This document shows, piece by piece, positions 13,740-21,107 of a DNA stretch of 29,707 nucleotides (position 1 is the first letter of the stretch; every line of letters starts with the position of its first letter). A program made the position numbers and the translations under genes. The stretch comes from a virus. Below the pieces are notes generated by a model. The model had not been told where the DNA came from. It worked only from the letters and a program-made list of their open reading frames with translations, and ran no database searches. The stretch spans positions 1-29,707 of the IMG/VR virus record IMGVR_UViG_3300034152_000095. One strand, written 5' to 3'.

Positions 13740-13815
13740 GCCGGGATAGTTCAGCGGTCAGAACGTCTGTCTCATATGCAGGTTGTCGGTGGTTCAAATC
13801 CATCTCCCGGTACCA
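13740..13815 (+). tRNA. tRNA with anticodon CAT (Met, or Ile after lysidine modification)
   Basis: 76 nt with CCA. The acceptor GCCGGGA pairs with TCCCGGT and the anticodon loop is CTCATAT. It is not initiator-like: the anticodon stem TCTGT/GCAGG lacks three consecutive G-C pairs. Sequence alone does not settle elongator Met against Ile(CAU). Confidence 0.92.
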
Positions 13816-13816
13816 T

Positions 13817-13893
13817 GCAGCGGTAGCTCAATGGACAAGAGCAGTCGGCTACGAACCGACAGGTTGAGGGTTCGAGTCCTTCCCGCTGTGCCA
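13817..13893 (+). tRNA. tRNA-Arg (anticodon ACG)
   Basis: 77 nt with CCA. The acceptor GCAGCGG pairs with CCGCTGT, the anticodon stem is GTCGG/CCGAC and the loop CTACGAA. A34 is expected to be deaminated to inosine by the host enzyme. Confidence 0.95.
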
Positions 13894-13894
13894 T

Positions 13895-13970
13895 ACTCGG
13901 ATAGCTCAGTTGGTAGAGCGTTTGCCTTACAAGCAAGATGCCGGGAGTTCGATTCTCTCTCCGAGTACCA
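13895..13970 (+). tRNA. tRNA-Val (anticodon TAC)
   Basis: 76 nt with CCA. The acceptor ACTCGGA pairs with TCCGAGT, the anticodon stem is TTTGC/GCAAG and the loop CTTACAA. Confidence 0.95.
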
Positions 13971-13971
13971 T

Positions 13972-14042
13972 ACGTCTTTGATCAAGGGATCTACTGGTCT
14001 CCAAAGCCAGAAAGCCGAGTTCGATTCTTGGGGGGCGTGCCA
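13972..14042 (+). tRNA. tRNA-Trp (anticodon CCA), short D-loop
   Basis: 71 nt with CCA. The anticodon stem is CTGGT/GCCAG and the loop CTCCAAA. The acceptor ACGTCTT pairs with GGGGCGT using several G-U pairs. The D-arm GATC/GATC has only a 4-nt loop, explaining the short length. Confidence 0.85.
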
Positions 14043-14043
14043 T

Positions 14044-14117
14044 TGGCGATTGGTGAAACGGTATCACAGCAGACTTTGAATCTGTTATTGGGAGTTCGAA
14101 TCTTCCATCGCCATCCA
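14044..14117 (+). tRNA. tRNA-Gln (anticodon TTG)
   Basis: 74 nt with CCA. The acceptor TGGCGAT pairs with ATCGCCA and the anticodon loop is CTTTGAA. Confidence 0.93.
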
Positions 14118-14123
14118 TTTTTT

Positions 14124-14211
14124 GGAAGATTGACAGAGTGGTTGATTGTAGCAGGTTGCTAACCTGTAGTGTGTAAAAGCGCCGAGGGTTCGAATCCCTC
14201 ATCTTCCTCCA
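14124..14211 (+). tRNA. tRNA-Ser (anticodon GCT)
   Basis: 88 nt with CCA and the long variable arm of class II tRNAs. The acceptor GGAAGAT pairs with ATCTTCC, the anticodon stem is CAGG/CCTG and the loop TTGCTAA. It is the last tRNA of the array. Confidence 0.95.
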
Positions 14212-14218
14212 ATTATCC

Positions 14219-14247
14219 TTTACAAATCATCTTACTTGTGTTATCAT
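14219..14247 (+). promoter_or_regulatory. Sigma70-type promoter placed for leaderless transcription
   Basis: TTTACA (14219-14224), a 17-nt spacer and extended -10 TGTTATCAT (hexamer 14242-14247). The ATG at 14254 lies exactly 6 nt downstream, without a Shine-Dalgarno sequence. Confidence 0.55.
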
Positions 14248-14253
14248 ATCCAA

Positions 14254-14481
14254 ATGAAACAGAAATCAAAATACAAACATTATCGTTCAGGCAATCTTTG
14301 GCTTTGCAATTGCTGTAATCAGTTAGCTAATTGTGTATATTTTTCTTATAGAGATGATTATCTTGATGAAACATTTAGTTATTATTGCTGTTGTAAATCC
14401 ATAAAGTGTATGCGAGATTTCATCAAGAAAAAGAATGAAATAAAAGGCAAAGACTACAAAATACCTAAATATCCTAAATAA
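14254..14481 (+). CDS. Small Cys-rich protein, unknown
   Basis: 75 aa from the ATG at 14254; a TTG at 14236 lies within the promoter. It is rich in Cys and Tyr, with CNCC near residue 19, a C-V-Y-F strand and YYCCCKSIKC (about 46-55), enough for one or two zinc sites. The C-terminus is basic (KKKNEIKGKDYK). No family recognised. The start has no Shine-Dalgarno sequence and coincides with the predicted transcription start. Confidence 0.75.
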   Translation: MKQKSKYKHYRSGNLWLCNCCNQLANCVYFSYRDDYLDETFSYYCCCKSIKCMRDFIKKKNEIKGKDYKIPKYPK

Positions 14482-14485
14482 CATA

Positions 14486-14513
14486 TTGACATATAGTTCA
14501 TATATGATAATAT
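14486..14513 (+). promoter_or_regulatory. Sigma70-type promoter placed for leaderless transcription
   Basis: TTGACA (14486-14491), a 16-nt spacer and extended -10 TGATAATAT (hexamer 14508-14513). The ATG at 14520 follows after exactly 6 nt and has no Shine-Dalgarno sequence. Confidence 0.65.
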
Positions 14514-14519
14514 AGTTAT

Positions 14520-14789
14520 ATGAGATACATTTCCTTAATAATTATTCTGTTAGTGTTTGTTGCTGCTTCTGATGGTCGTTTAGGAAGAACATCAACAGGA
14601 ACAGTAACAATCACACTAACAATTCCACCACGAATAGAACAGAATCCAAATACACAAGAATGGACTCCATCGAATTGGGATAATTATGATGTGGAATGGT
14701 ATAAGAAAGTTAATCGTGAATGGGTGCCTGTTCCAGATAATCAAATGGGCACATCAGGAACATATATGAAGTTGATATTACCGCAATGA
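14520..14789 (+). CDS. Small exported or membrane-anchored protein
   Basis: 89 aa. The N-terminus MRYISLIIILLVFVAASDG is a signal peptide or single anchor: a positive residue, then about 13 hydrophobic residues and small residues before the likely cleavage (AAS|DG). The rest is a hydrophilic, Trp-rich, beta-looking domain (TVTITLTIPP, EWTPSNWDNYDVEW). A periplasmic role during infection, such as superinfection exclusion or envelope modification, is possible but unproven. It overlaps the ligase start by ATGA. Confidence 0.75.
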   Translation: MRYISLIIILLVFVAASDGRLGRTSTGTVTITLTIPPRIEQNPNTQEWTPSNWDNYDVEWYKKVNREWVPVPDNQMGTSGTYMKLILPQ

Positions 14790-15742
14790 GCATTATAACG
14801 AGACCATTACTAGCAGGAACAGTCAAAGACTTTTCAAAGATTAAATACCCAGTACTAGCAACACCAAAGCTAGATGGCATACGTTGTCTTATTATAGATG
14901 GTGAGCCAGTATCAAGAAAGTTTAAACCAATACCAAATAAGTATGTATATGCAAAGTTAAAAGCTATGGCTAAGTCATTTAATCTCGACGGTGCAGATGG
15001 TGAATTAATGTTATTGCCTGAATATAAAGATATGGAAGAAGTTCCAAAGACATTCAATGACATACAATCTGAAATAATGAGCTTTGAAGGTGAACCAAAT
15101 TTTGTTTATTGTGTTTTTGATTTAGTCAAAACCGATTTAGAAACTCCATATACAAATAGAATGTCAAATTTTGCCCTTTGGTATAATTTAACAGACTCAG
15201 CTAGTTTAGCTACACCACATTTAAAAGAGGGACTTAAACGTTTGAGGTGTGTATCACCTGTGCAGCTAAATAATGAAGATGAATTATTAAAATATGAAAC
15301 TAATTGCATTGTGGCTGGTTATGAAGGCATAATGATACGGTCTCCAGAAGGTCGTTACAAGTGTGGTCGTTCTACAGAACGTGAAGGAATACTACTAAAG
15401 ATAAAGAGATTTAAAGATGCAGAAGCCGAGATTATTGGCTTTGAGGAGAAGATGCATAATGAAAACGTCCAAGAGAAAGATGAATTTGGCCTTGCCAAAC
15501 GCTCAAGTTGCAAAGCAGGTCTTGTTGGAGCTAACACTTTGGGTTCTGTTTGCGTTCGTTGCAGTAGTAGCGGAGTTGAGTTTGGTATCGGTTCTGGTTT
15601 CGATGATGCGTTAAGAAAAGAAATATGGGAGAATAAAGATAAATACTTAGGTAAGTTAATAAAATACAAATACCAAGAAATGGGAAAAGAAGCACCAAGA
15701 TTTCCAGTGTTTCTTGGCTTCAGACATGAGGATGATTTATAA
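14786..15742 (+). CDS. ATP-dependent DNA ligase
   Basis: 318 aa. The nucleotidyltransferase motifs occur in order: motif I KLDGIR with adenylated Lys28, DGADGEL (motif III region), FVYCVFDLV, YEGIMIRSP (motif IV) and LLKIKRFKDAEAEIIGF (motif V into the OB domain). The length matches small T7-type phage ligases and is shorter than T4 gp30. It seals nicks during replication and repair and lies directly upstream of gp33-, gp59- and gp32-like genes. It overlaps the upstream gene by ATGA and shares an A with the next start. Confidence 0.95.
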   Translation: MSIITRPLLAGTVKDFSKIKYPVLATPKLDGIRCLIIDGEPVSRKFKPIPNKYVYAKLKAMAKSFNLDGADGELMLLPEYKDMEEVPKTFNDIQSEIMSFEGEPNFVYCVFDLVKTDLETPYTNRMSNFALWYNLTDSASLATPHLKEGLKRLRCVSPVQLNNEDELLKYETNCIVAGYEGIMIRSPEGRYKCGRSTEREGILLKIKRFKDAEAEIIGFEEKMHNENVQEKDEFGLAKRSSCKAGLVGANTLGSVCVRCSSSGVEFGIGSGFDDALRKEIWENKDKYLGKLIKYKYQEMGKEAPRFPVFLGFRHEDDL

Positions 15743-15984
15743 TGTCATTAAAACTACAGAATCAACAAACATTCGCTAGACATATAGAGAGAACTGTCCG
15801 AGAAAAAGAGTTGACATATATTGAGGCTGTAGTAGAATATATCAATGAAACAGGCATTGAGTTTAAGAAAGTTAATAAGCTTATCGGAAAAACATTAAGA
15901 GATAAGATAGAGAAAGAAGCATTAGACTTGAATATGTTTCCGACAAAAAAGAAAGATTCAAACACTTTATTATTTGACGAATAA
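15742..15984 (+). CDS. 33: Late-transcription coactivator, T4 gp33-like
   Basis: 80 aa. It aligns by eye with T4 gp33: LTYIEAVVEYINETGIEF matches the gp33 segment around SYLEATTAFLEENSI. Next, KLIGKTLRDKIEKEALDLNM matches FIPSGIIEKIQSEAIDENL, and the end DSNTLLFDE corresponds to TNTLDFLL, the sliding-clamp-binding tail. gp33 bridges the RNA polymerase beta flap and the gp45 clamp to activate transcription from TATAAATA promoters. It is shorter than T4 gp33 (112 aa) at the N-terminus. Its place before gp59 and gp32 is the same as in T4. Confidence 0.88.
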   Translation: MSLKLQNQQTFARHIERTVREKELTYIEAVVEYINETGIEFKKVNKLIGKTLRDKIEKEALDLNMFPTKKKDSNTLLFDE

Positions 15985-15985
15985 T

Positions 15986-16153
15986 ATGGCAGATACATTT
16001 TATAATGAACCTGTGAAGTGGTTACTTGATAGAATTATTGAATCCAAATATCACAATGAAGATGAAGCTGTGCAACAATTTTGTTCTAAGTTACTTGATG
16101 ATTGGGACAAATATCGTTTTATGAAAGACGAAGAGCATGATGGAACCATTTGA
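15986..16153 (+). CDS. Small helical protein between gp33- and gp59-like genes
   Basis: 55 aa. It starts 1 nt after the gp33-like stop and ends 17 nt inside the gp59-like gene. It is acidic and helical (PVKWLLDRIIESKYHNEDEA, DDWDKYRFMKDEE). I know of no counterpart in T4. The tight packing argues for a real gene. Confidence 0.6.
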   Translation: MADTFYNEPVKWLLDRIIESKYHNEDEAVQQFCSKLLDDWDKYRFMKDEEHDGTI

Positions 16154-16751
16154 AGCTTATACAGTCTATGTTGCTATGAAGATGCACTTTAATGGTAACT
16201 ATGACTACAAAAAGTATAATGGAAAAATACGAAGTAAGCAAGAGTCTTTTAGAAAGCGTTCCGATAAATATCATTTCATAAAAATATCCAAGAAATATAA
16301 CAAAGATGAGTTTGAAAAATTGCTAATTGCTAATTTCATAGAGAAACCAAATCTATGGATTGGTGATTTATTTGATGATGAATGTATAGATAAATACATA
16401 AGGATGAAAGGTAGGCATGAGAGTATAACACACAATTTTGAATCTGATTGTCAAAGATTGTATGATTATATTACTGATAATGACCTTAACTTTAAAGATT
16501 TATTTGATGTGTCTGATGGACAACATCCAATAATTCTAAAGAAGTTTCTACATGGAGAAATCTGTATAGAATCATTCTTGATTCTGGACCATATATTTGG
16601 ACTGTTCAGAAAGATGGATAATCATCTTAATGATACCATTGTTTGGACGGAAATCAAGAAAAAATGCTTGAAATATAGAGTATTTTTTGATATACTTATT
16701 GAGAGCAAACAAAAACGATACGTTAAGATACTAAAAGATATATTTGTTTAG
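16137..16751 (+). CDS. 59: DNA helicase loader, T4 gp59-like
   Basis: 204 aa, against 217 for T4 gp59. The N-terminal segment (VYVAMKMHFNGNYDYKKYN, then KRSDKYHFIKISKKYN and IGD near 76) follows T4 gp59 (LMIKQHMNGKYDVIKYN, KRRDKYFFQKLSEKY, WIGD). The C-terminal helical domain contains FESDCQRLYDYI and ESFLILDHIFGLF, matching ISFETFILLDSFL. gp59 binds forked DNA and gp32 and loads the gp41 helicase. The start is one of two adjacent ATGs (16137 or 16140). Confidence 0.9.
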   Translation: MMEPFEAYTVYVAMKMHFNGNYDYKKYNGKIRSKQESFRKRSDKYHFIKISKKYNKDEFEKLLIANFIEKPNLWIGDLFDDECIDKYIRMKGRHESITHNFESDCQRLYDYITDNDLNFKDLFDVSDGQHPIILKKFLHGEICIESFLILDHIFGLFRKMDNHLNDTIVWTEIKKKCLKYRVFFDILIESKQKRYVKILKDIFV

Positions 16752-16794
16752 ATTATGAGATTTGTGGATAAGATTAATAGGAGATAAAGATAAA

Positions 16795-17673
16795 ATGGCA
16801 TTTAAAGACTTAAAGAGAAGAAAAGGCCTAGATGAGCTAACAAAAGAGATTGAGAGCTATTCATCTAAGAAACAAGAAGATGATAGGTTCTGGAAAGTTA
16901 CCAGAGATAAAAGTGGTAACGGATCCGCATTGATTAGATTTTTACCTGCACCTGATGGAGAGACCTTTCCGTGGGTAAGAATGTTTAGTCATGCATTTAA
17001 AGGTCCTAGCGGACAGTGGTATATTGAGAAATCATTAACAACACTCAAACAGAATGACCCAGTTAGTGAATATAATTCTCAGTTGTGGCAGAACGGTGAA
17101 GAAGATCAAGCAAGAAAGCAGAAACGTAGGCTTCATTATGTTTCTAATATTCTTGTACTCAAAGACCCTGGCAACCCAGAAAATGAGGGCAAAGTGTTTC
17201 TATTTAAGTATGGAAAGAAAATCTTTGATAAGATCAAAGATCAAATGGAACCAGAGCCAGATGGACTTGAAGATAAAGAACCAGTTATACCTTTTGACCT
17301 TTGGGAAGGAGCAGACTTCAAACTCAGAGTGAGAATGGTTGACAAGTTCCCTAATTATGATAAATCTGAATTCAGCCGTCCAGAAGCTTTGTTTGAAGGA
17401 GATGATGAGAAACTAGAAGAACTGTGGAACAAAGAGTACAAACTCCAAGAATTGATTGCTCCGAGTGAGTTCAAGAGTTACGACCAGTTGAAATCGAGAC
17501 TCGAAACAGTACTGTGCTTGTCGTCTAATGCCCCTGTGCAAAACTCAGCACCGAAAGCTGAGGCAGCAGCTCAATCTATATCAGAGCCAGAAGCAGAGAT
17601 AGAGGAAACTCCATCGACTAATGAAAGTGATGATGAGCTTGAGACTTTGTTGCAATTAGCGTCTGAAGATTAA
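16795..17673 (+). CDS. 32: Single-stranded DNA-binding protein, T4 gp32-like
   Basis: 292 aa from the ATG at 16795 (GGAG upstream). It has a basic N-terminus with the LAST-like KRRKG, then the core: GNGSALIRFLP, SHAFKGPSGQWYIE, VSNILVLKDPGNPENEGKVF, KIFDKI and FDLWEGADFKLRV, all collinear with T4 gp32. An acidic Asp/Glu-rich tail ends DDELETLLQLASED, as expected for the protein-interaction domain. The zinc ligands are missing: H66 remains, but the T4 cysteines are replaced around EKSLTT (78-83) and DPVS (88-91). Its stop overlaps the convergent tail gene's stop. Confidence 0.95.
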   Translation: MAFKDLKRRKGLDELTKEIESYSSKKQEDDRFWKVTRDKSGNGSALIRFLPAPDGETFPWVRMFSHAFKGPSGQWYIEKSLTTLKQNDPVSEYNSQLWQNGEEDQARKQKRRLHYVSNILVLKDPGNPENEGKVFLFKYGKKIFDKIKDQMEPEPDGLEDKEPVIPFDLWEGADFKLRVRMVDKFPNYDKSEFSRPEALFEGDDEKLEELWNKEYKLQELIAPSEFKSYDQLKSRLETVLCLSSNAPVQNSAPKAEAAAQSISEPEAEIEETPSTNESDDELETLLQLASED

Positions 17674-19910
17674 GACGTTTCTGTTCTGACAGCGGAACCA
17701 CCTCTAGTTGACATGGGTGCTCTTCCGCTGTTTTTTCCTCCAGAGCTTGTGTTGATTTGGGTGCTATTAATTACACTATTATTAGCACTAACAGTGTTCA
17801 TAGCTTGAGTCAATTCATCAATAGAATCTCTTAACAAAGACATTTCGTTTATATTATTCTTAGCCATAACTGTTGGTTTAGGACCACCCAATAGACCGGC
17901 GAATTGTCTTTGTTCACCAGTTGGACCTAATCTACGATTTTCTAGCCCTTCATGTGGCACTAATTGACCATTAACTGTTACTTTATTCCATTTAGCAAAT
18001 TCTTCTGATGCTCCCTGATAATCACCAGCGTTTAACTTTTGTAGCATTGTTGATGTTTTGAATCCAAGAACACGTTCATTTCTAGCTGTATTCGGATTAT
18101 CTTCTCTACCTTCACCTACATTATATACAAATGATACGAGAGCATCAAATTGGTCTTGTGTTAATGGTACTTTAACATTACGTTTAACAATATTCTCAAA
18201 TTTTCTAACATCACGTTCAAATAACTGTTCTGCTTCTTGTGGGGTTACTGTATCTCCTAATTGAACTGGCTTACCATCTAGTCCAATGCCAGTTCCATAT
18301 CCAATTGATACTTGTTTGAAATCGCCATATGCTTGTAACTCTGGAACACCACCTCTTGTTTCTCTGAGTTTAAGTAGTTTCTTACCCTTATCTGACATAC
18401 TCATACCAGTTGCAGAACCCTTTTTCTGTCCAGCCATATCAACTTGTGGTGCAGGTTTACTTGTTAAGAAGCCTTGCTCTTTGCGTTTGTGCATTTCATT
18501 TCTATGCTTATCATATTTACGTTTTTTGATTCGTCTTTGTTTCTTTATGAGAGCATCTTTGTATGATTGTGCTGATGCATCACTAATCTTGCCAAGATAT
18601 TGTTGTTTGCCACTAGCACGTTCTTGTTTACGCATGATAACTTTGATTCGATTGAGATTCATATCTTCAATCTTTCTTATTTTGTCATCTTCTTCCGATT
18701 CAATGATTTGTAATGCAGCTAATCTTTCTGAACGTTCAGCACTAGCACTACGACTTGAAGCTGATCTGATTTCTTTTTCTGGATCATATATGCCGAGTGT
18801 TTGTTTAATGGCTCTGTTGAATTTTCTCCACCAAGTTCTGAATCCAGAGTCATCATTGAAGAACATTTCATCTTGCAGTTGTTTAATAAAGTCCTCAACA
18901 CCAGAAGCTTTAAAGAATTCACTACTAAGCTTATATGATATCCCACCAACAGCAGCTAGAAGTAGTCCTTTACCAACTATTGCTGTTGCGGCAGGTATCA
19001 AGGCTCCAATAGAACCACCAAGAGCAGCACCCGAAAATGCTGCCGTTGGATTAGTAAGCAAGTTCATAATGTTTTTGAATACATTTCCTTTTTTCTTCTG
19101 TTTGAAATCTTCTGGCTTAACTCCAGGTATATCACCACCACGTTCAACTCTAGCGAATAGTCTTTCTCTCTCTTCTTCTAATTTTCTTAGATCACTAGCA
19201 TCATCTTCTCTTTCTTCATTGACCATGAATGTATAGATATTTTGTAATATATCTCTGATTTCTTGTAGATATTCACCACTTTGTAGTTGTGGTGTATCAG
19301 AAACAGGCTCAGCAGGCATATCATCAACTGGTTCAGGTTCTGGAGTTGTCCCAGGAGCTGCCATTGCTTCTTGAAATCCTTCTATATCTCCCTTTCTGGC
19401 TTTTCTAAGACTATCTCTTTCTTTAGATTTTCTTTCTCGACGAGCTTTCCATTTATTGCCAAGATAATTGGCGGCGATAGCCATTAATGGATCATTACCA
19501 GTTATACCGATAAGTATAGAAGTAACATCAACGAAATTATCTGAAATCATCCCTTTGAGTCTATTGGTTATGGACGTTTTCTTATCAATATCATCAGCCA
19601 ATGCTTTGTTCAGTGCATCACTTCTGGCATCTAATACTTCCAATTCTTTGTCTGTGATACTAGCTTTTTTATATGCTTTGCGTAATAGTTTTAATCTTGC
19701 GTGTCTTTCTTTGAGTCCAGCTACTTGATCTTTTTCTGCTCCTTGTAGTAATTCATTGAACATATTGGCAAAGAATTCAGTTTCTTTACTGAATTGGTCA
19801 TCTTCTTTTTGTGTACCTTTGAATTTAGATGCAACATCACCGTATCTGCGCTCCTCGGCAGTCATGTTCCGTCTGCGTTCTTTTTCTAAGAAGTCATTAA
19901 TAGAAGCCAT
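17670..19910 (-). CDS. Large tail protein with C-terminal GH24 lysozyme domain (tape-measure-like)
   Basis: 746 aa. The N-terminal 200 residues are helical and highly charged, then a Pro-rich linker (about 185-205) and another charged coil. Hydrophobic, Gly/Ala-rich membrane-like stretches lie near 123-150 and 285-328. A GH24 (T4-lysozyme-type) domain spans about 505-665: LRETRGG (catalytic Glu about 516), AYGDFKQVSIGYGTG, LTQDQFDALVSFVYNVG and GLENRR. The last 80 residues are Ser/Thr/Asn-rich. Membrane segments plus lysozyme suggest a tail component that opens the cell wall at DNA entry. A tape-measure role fits its place last in the tail operon but is inferred. It overlaps the upstream gene by TAATG. 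Confidence 0.85.
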   Translation of the reverse strand: MASINDFLEKERRRNMTAEERRYGDVASKFKGTQKEDDQFSKETEFFANMFNELLQGAEKDQVAGLKERHARLKLLRKAYKKASITDKELEVLDARSDALNKALADDIDKKTSITNRLKGMISDNFVDVTSILIGITGNDPLMAIAANYLGNKWKARRERKSKERDSLRKARKGDIEGFQEAMAAPGTTPEPEPVDDMPAEPVSDTPQLQSGEYLQEIRDILQNIYTFMVNEEREDDASDLRKLEEERERLFARVERGGDIPGVKPEDFKQKKKGNVFKNIMNLLTNPTAAFSGAALGGSIGALIPAATAIVGKGLLLAAVGGISYKLSSEFFKASGVEDFIKQLQDEMFFNDDSGFRTWWRKFNRAIKQTLGIYDPEKEIRSASSRSASAERSERLAALQIIESEEDDKIRKIEDMNLNRIKVIMRKQERASGKQQYLGKISDASAQSYKDALIKKQRRIKKRKYDKHRNEMHKRKEQGFLTSKPAPQVDMAGQKKGSATGMSMSDKGKKLLKLRETRGGVPELQAYGDFKQVSIGYGTGIGLDGKPVQLGDTVTPQEAEQLFERDVRKFENIVKRNVKVPLTQDQFDALVSFVYNVGEGREDNPNTARNERVLGFKTSTMLQKLNAGDYQGASEEFAKWNKVTVNGQLVPHEGLENRRLGPTGEQRQFAGLLGGPKPTVMAKNNINEMSLLRDSIDELTQAMNTVSANNSVINSTQINTSSGGKNSGRAPMSTRGGSAVRTETS

Positions 19911-20143
19911 TACTTATCTTGATTCCATTTATCATCAAATGTTGAGAATCCTACATAAGCACCAATGATTGATGCTGCAAAGAGATAGTAACCTGTAATG
20001 ATATCATCCAAGAGTGCTAGTTTCTCTTTGTCTACTACGAATAGAACCAAAAATAGAACAATAATAGCAGTAATGAGAGCCATATATGCCATTCTTCTTC
20101 TATGTTTCCATCTAATTGTTGGTTGTGGGTGTTGATCAGTCAT
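19910..20143 (-). CDS. Small two-helix membrane protein (holin-like, or tail-associated)
   Basis: 77 aa. After a basic start (RWKHRRRM), two hydrophobic segments follow: MALITAIIVLFLVLFVV (about 20-36) and a Gly/Ala-containing one, YYLFAASIIGAYVGFSTF (about 52-69), joined by a charged loop. The size, charge and topology allow a class II holin. It sits among late tail genes just before the lysozyme-containing protein, consistent with a lysis or injection role. Proteins of the RWKHRRRMA type occur in marine T4-like phages to my recollection. The ATG has no Shine-Dalgarno sequence and lies 5 nt after TATAAATA. Confidence 0.75.
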   Translation of the reverse strand: MTDQHPQPTIRWKHRRRMAYMALITAIIVLFLVLFVVDKEKLALLDDIITGYYLFAASIIGAYVGFSTFDDKWNQDK

Positions 20144-20148
20144 ACTAT

Positions 20149-20156
20149 TATTTATA
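20149..20156 (-). promoter_or_regulatory. T4-type late promoter TATAAATA (minus strand)
   Basis: An exact octamer on the minus strand, 5 nt upstream of the ATG at 20143. It lies at the 3' end of the gp51-like gene and would give a leaderless start for the membrane protein and tail lysozyme genes. Confidence 0.65.
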
Positions 20157-20343
20157 ATCGTTTTTTTCGATTTAGATCTTTCATTCTCTTTTCTTCAGCT
20201 TTCAAATAATTAGTTAGCATAATAATATAGTATTCCAACTCATAGGGAATCATATCTTCCAATTCTGCTAGACTATATTTGTGATGCTGAACCAAATCAA
20301 AGAGCGTCTTGTAATAGCTTTCAAGACTGAAATGACCCAGCAT
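20152..20343 (-). CDS. 51: Baseplate hub assembly protein, gp51-like
   Basis: 63 aa. The sequence YYKTLFDLVQHHKYSLAELEDMIPYELEYYIIML has the pattern (YxxLF-hydrophobic-QHHxxS, then E-x-M-x-P-[YF]-E) of the small gp51 proteins that follow gp26 in distant T4-like phages. T4 gp51 acts catalytically in hub assembly and is larger. The gene overlaps the gp26-like stop (TAATG). The identification rests on the pattern and on the position after gp26. Confidence 0.7.
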   Translation of the reverse strand: MLGHFSLESYYKTLFDLVQHHKYSLAELEDMIPYELEYYIIMLTNYLKAEEKRMKDLNRKKRL

Positions 20344-21092
20344 TATACGAAAAAAGATTCCAACCCCTCTACTTTGTATTCAGAATGATGTTTACATAGA
20401 GGGCAGTCAATATTGACAACCATTTTTAGCGTTGGCATAGTTTCAAAGAATTCATCAATCTTATCGAATTGTTCAGCTTCTAAAGATTCGAGCCATTCAA
20501 TACCAGATTTAATTGTGCCATCTTCTGTTGGATATACAGCTTCACCATCATAGATGTATTCTATACAGTTCCATATAACAGAAAATAATACATCAACATC
20601 ATTTGTTCCTCTTGCTCTATTCACATCCCTTAATAGACCAAGTTTAGGATATTTCATTTTGATGCCAATGCCTCTTGATTCATCAATAAGAAATTTATCT
20701 TTGTGGTTCTCATTAAATACTATCTCAGCTTCTTTGAGATCAACTGTTATTTCTTTGTGTTTCTGACATTCTGGACAGTCAGTGAATTGTTTATCACGAC
20801 CACTAAATTTTAATATCGTTGTATCGCCAACAGATTTAATTCTGAGTTGTAGTAATAGGTACTCAACATCAAATGTAGTTAAACTATCAACATCAAAATT
20901 CTCCTCTAATATACAGTTATTGATAATTTGTTTTGATGTATCTGATATATCATCAATGTTATCACTCTGTAATGCCATGATGAGTAGTTTATTTTCTTTT
21001 ACTTTAAATTGTCTTATTTTAATTTGTTGTTTAGTTGAAGGTACCTCAACTGTATAGATCGCTGTATCTATCTTTGGAAAAGAGAATGACAT
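20343..21092 (-). CDS. 26: Baseplate hub assembly chaperone, gp26-like
   Basis: 249 aa. Features of the T4-type baseplate hub protein family: an N-terminal beta region with IKIRQFKVKENKLLIMAL (about 24-41), an ILEEN segment, then the two-Cys CPECQKHKEI, and a late CPLCKHHSEY that pairs with it into a zinc-ribbon-like site. EYLLLQLRIKSVG sits in the position of the conserved FLFLQLRxxSVG motif. In T4, gp26 is needed to assemble the baseplate hub. It precedes gp51 in the same operon and has GAGGT before its ATG. Confidence 0.85.
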   Translation of the reverse strand: MSFSFPKIDTAIYTVEVPSTKQQIKIRQFKVKENKLLIMALQSDNIDDISDTSKQIINNCILEENFDVDSLTTFDVEYLLLQLRIKSVGDTTILKFSGRDKQFTDCPECQKHKEITVDLKEAEIVFNENHKDKFLIDESRGIGIKMKYPKLGLLRDVNRARGTNDVDVLFSVIWNCIEYIYDGEAVYPTEDGTIKSGIEWLESLEAEQFDKIDEFFETMPTLKMVVNIDCPLCKHHSEYKVEGLESFFV

Positions 21093-21107
21093 AATTACCT
21101 CACAATA

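Noticed and set aside
13504-14202. Several ORFs of 60-100 aa on both strands within 13504-14202
   Set aside because: They lie across tRNA genes; reading frames opened by repeated tRNA sequence are a known source of false proteins.
18286-19236. 316-aa plus-strand ORF
   Set aside because: It is antisense to the 746-aa tail protein, has Ser/Leu/Pro-heavy composition typical of a shadow frame and no ribosome-binding site.
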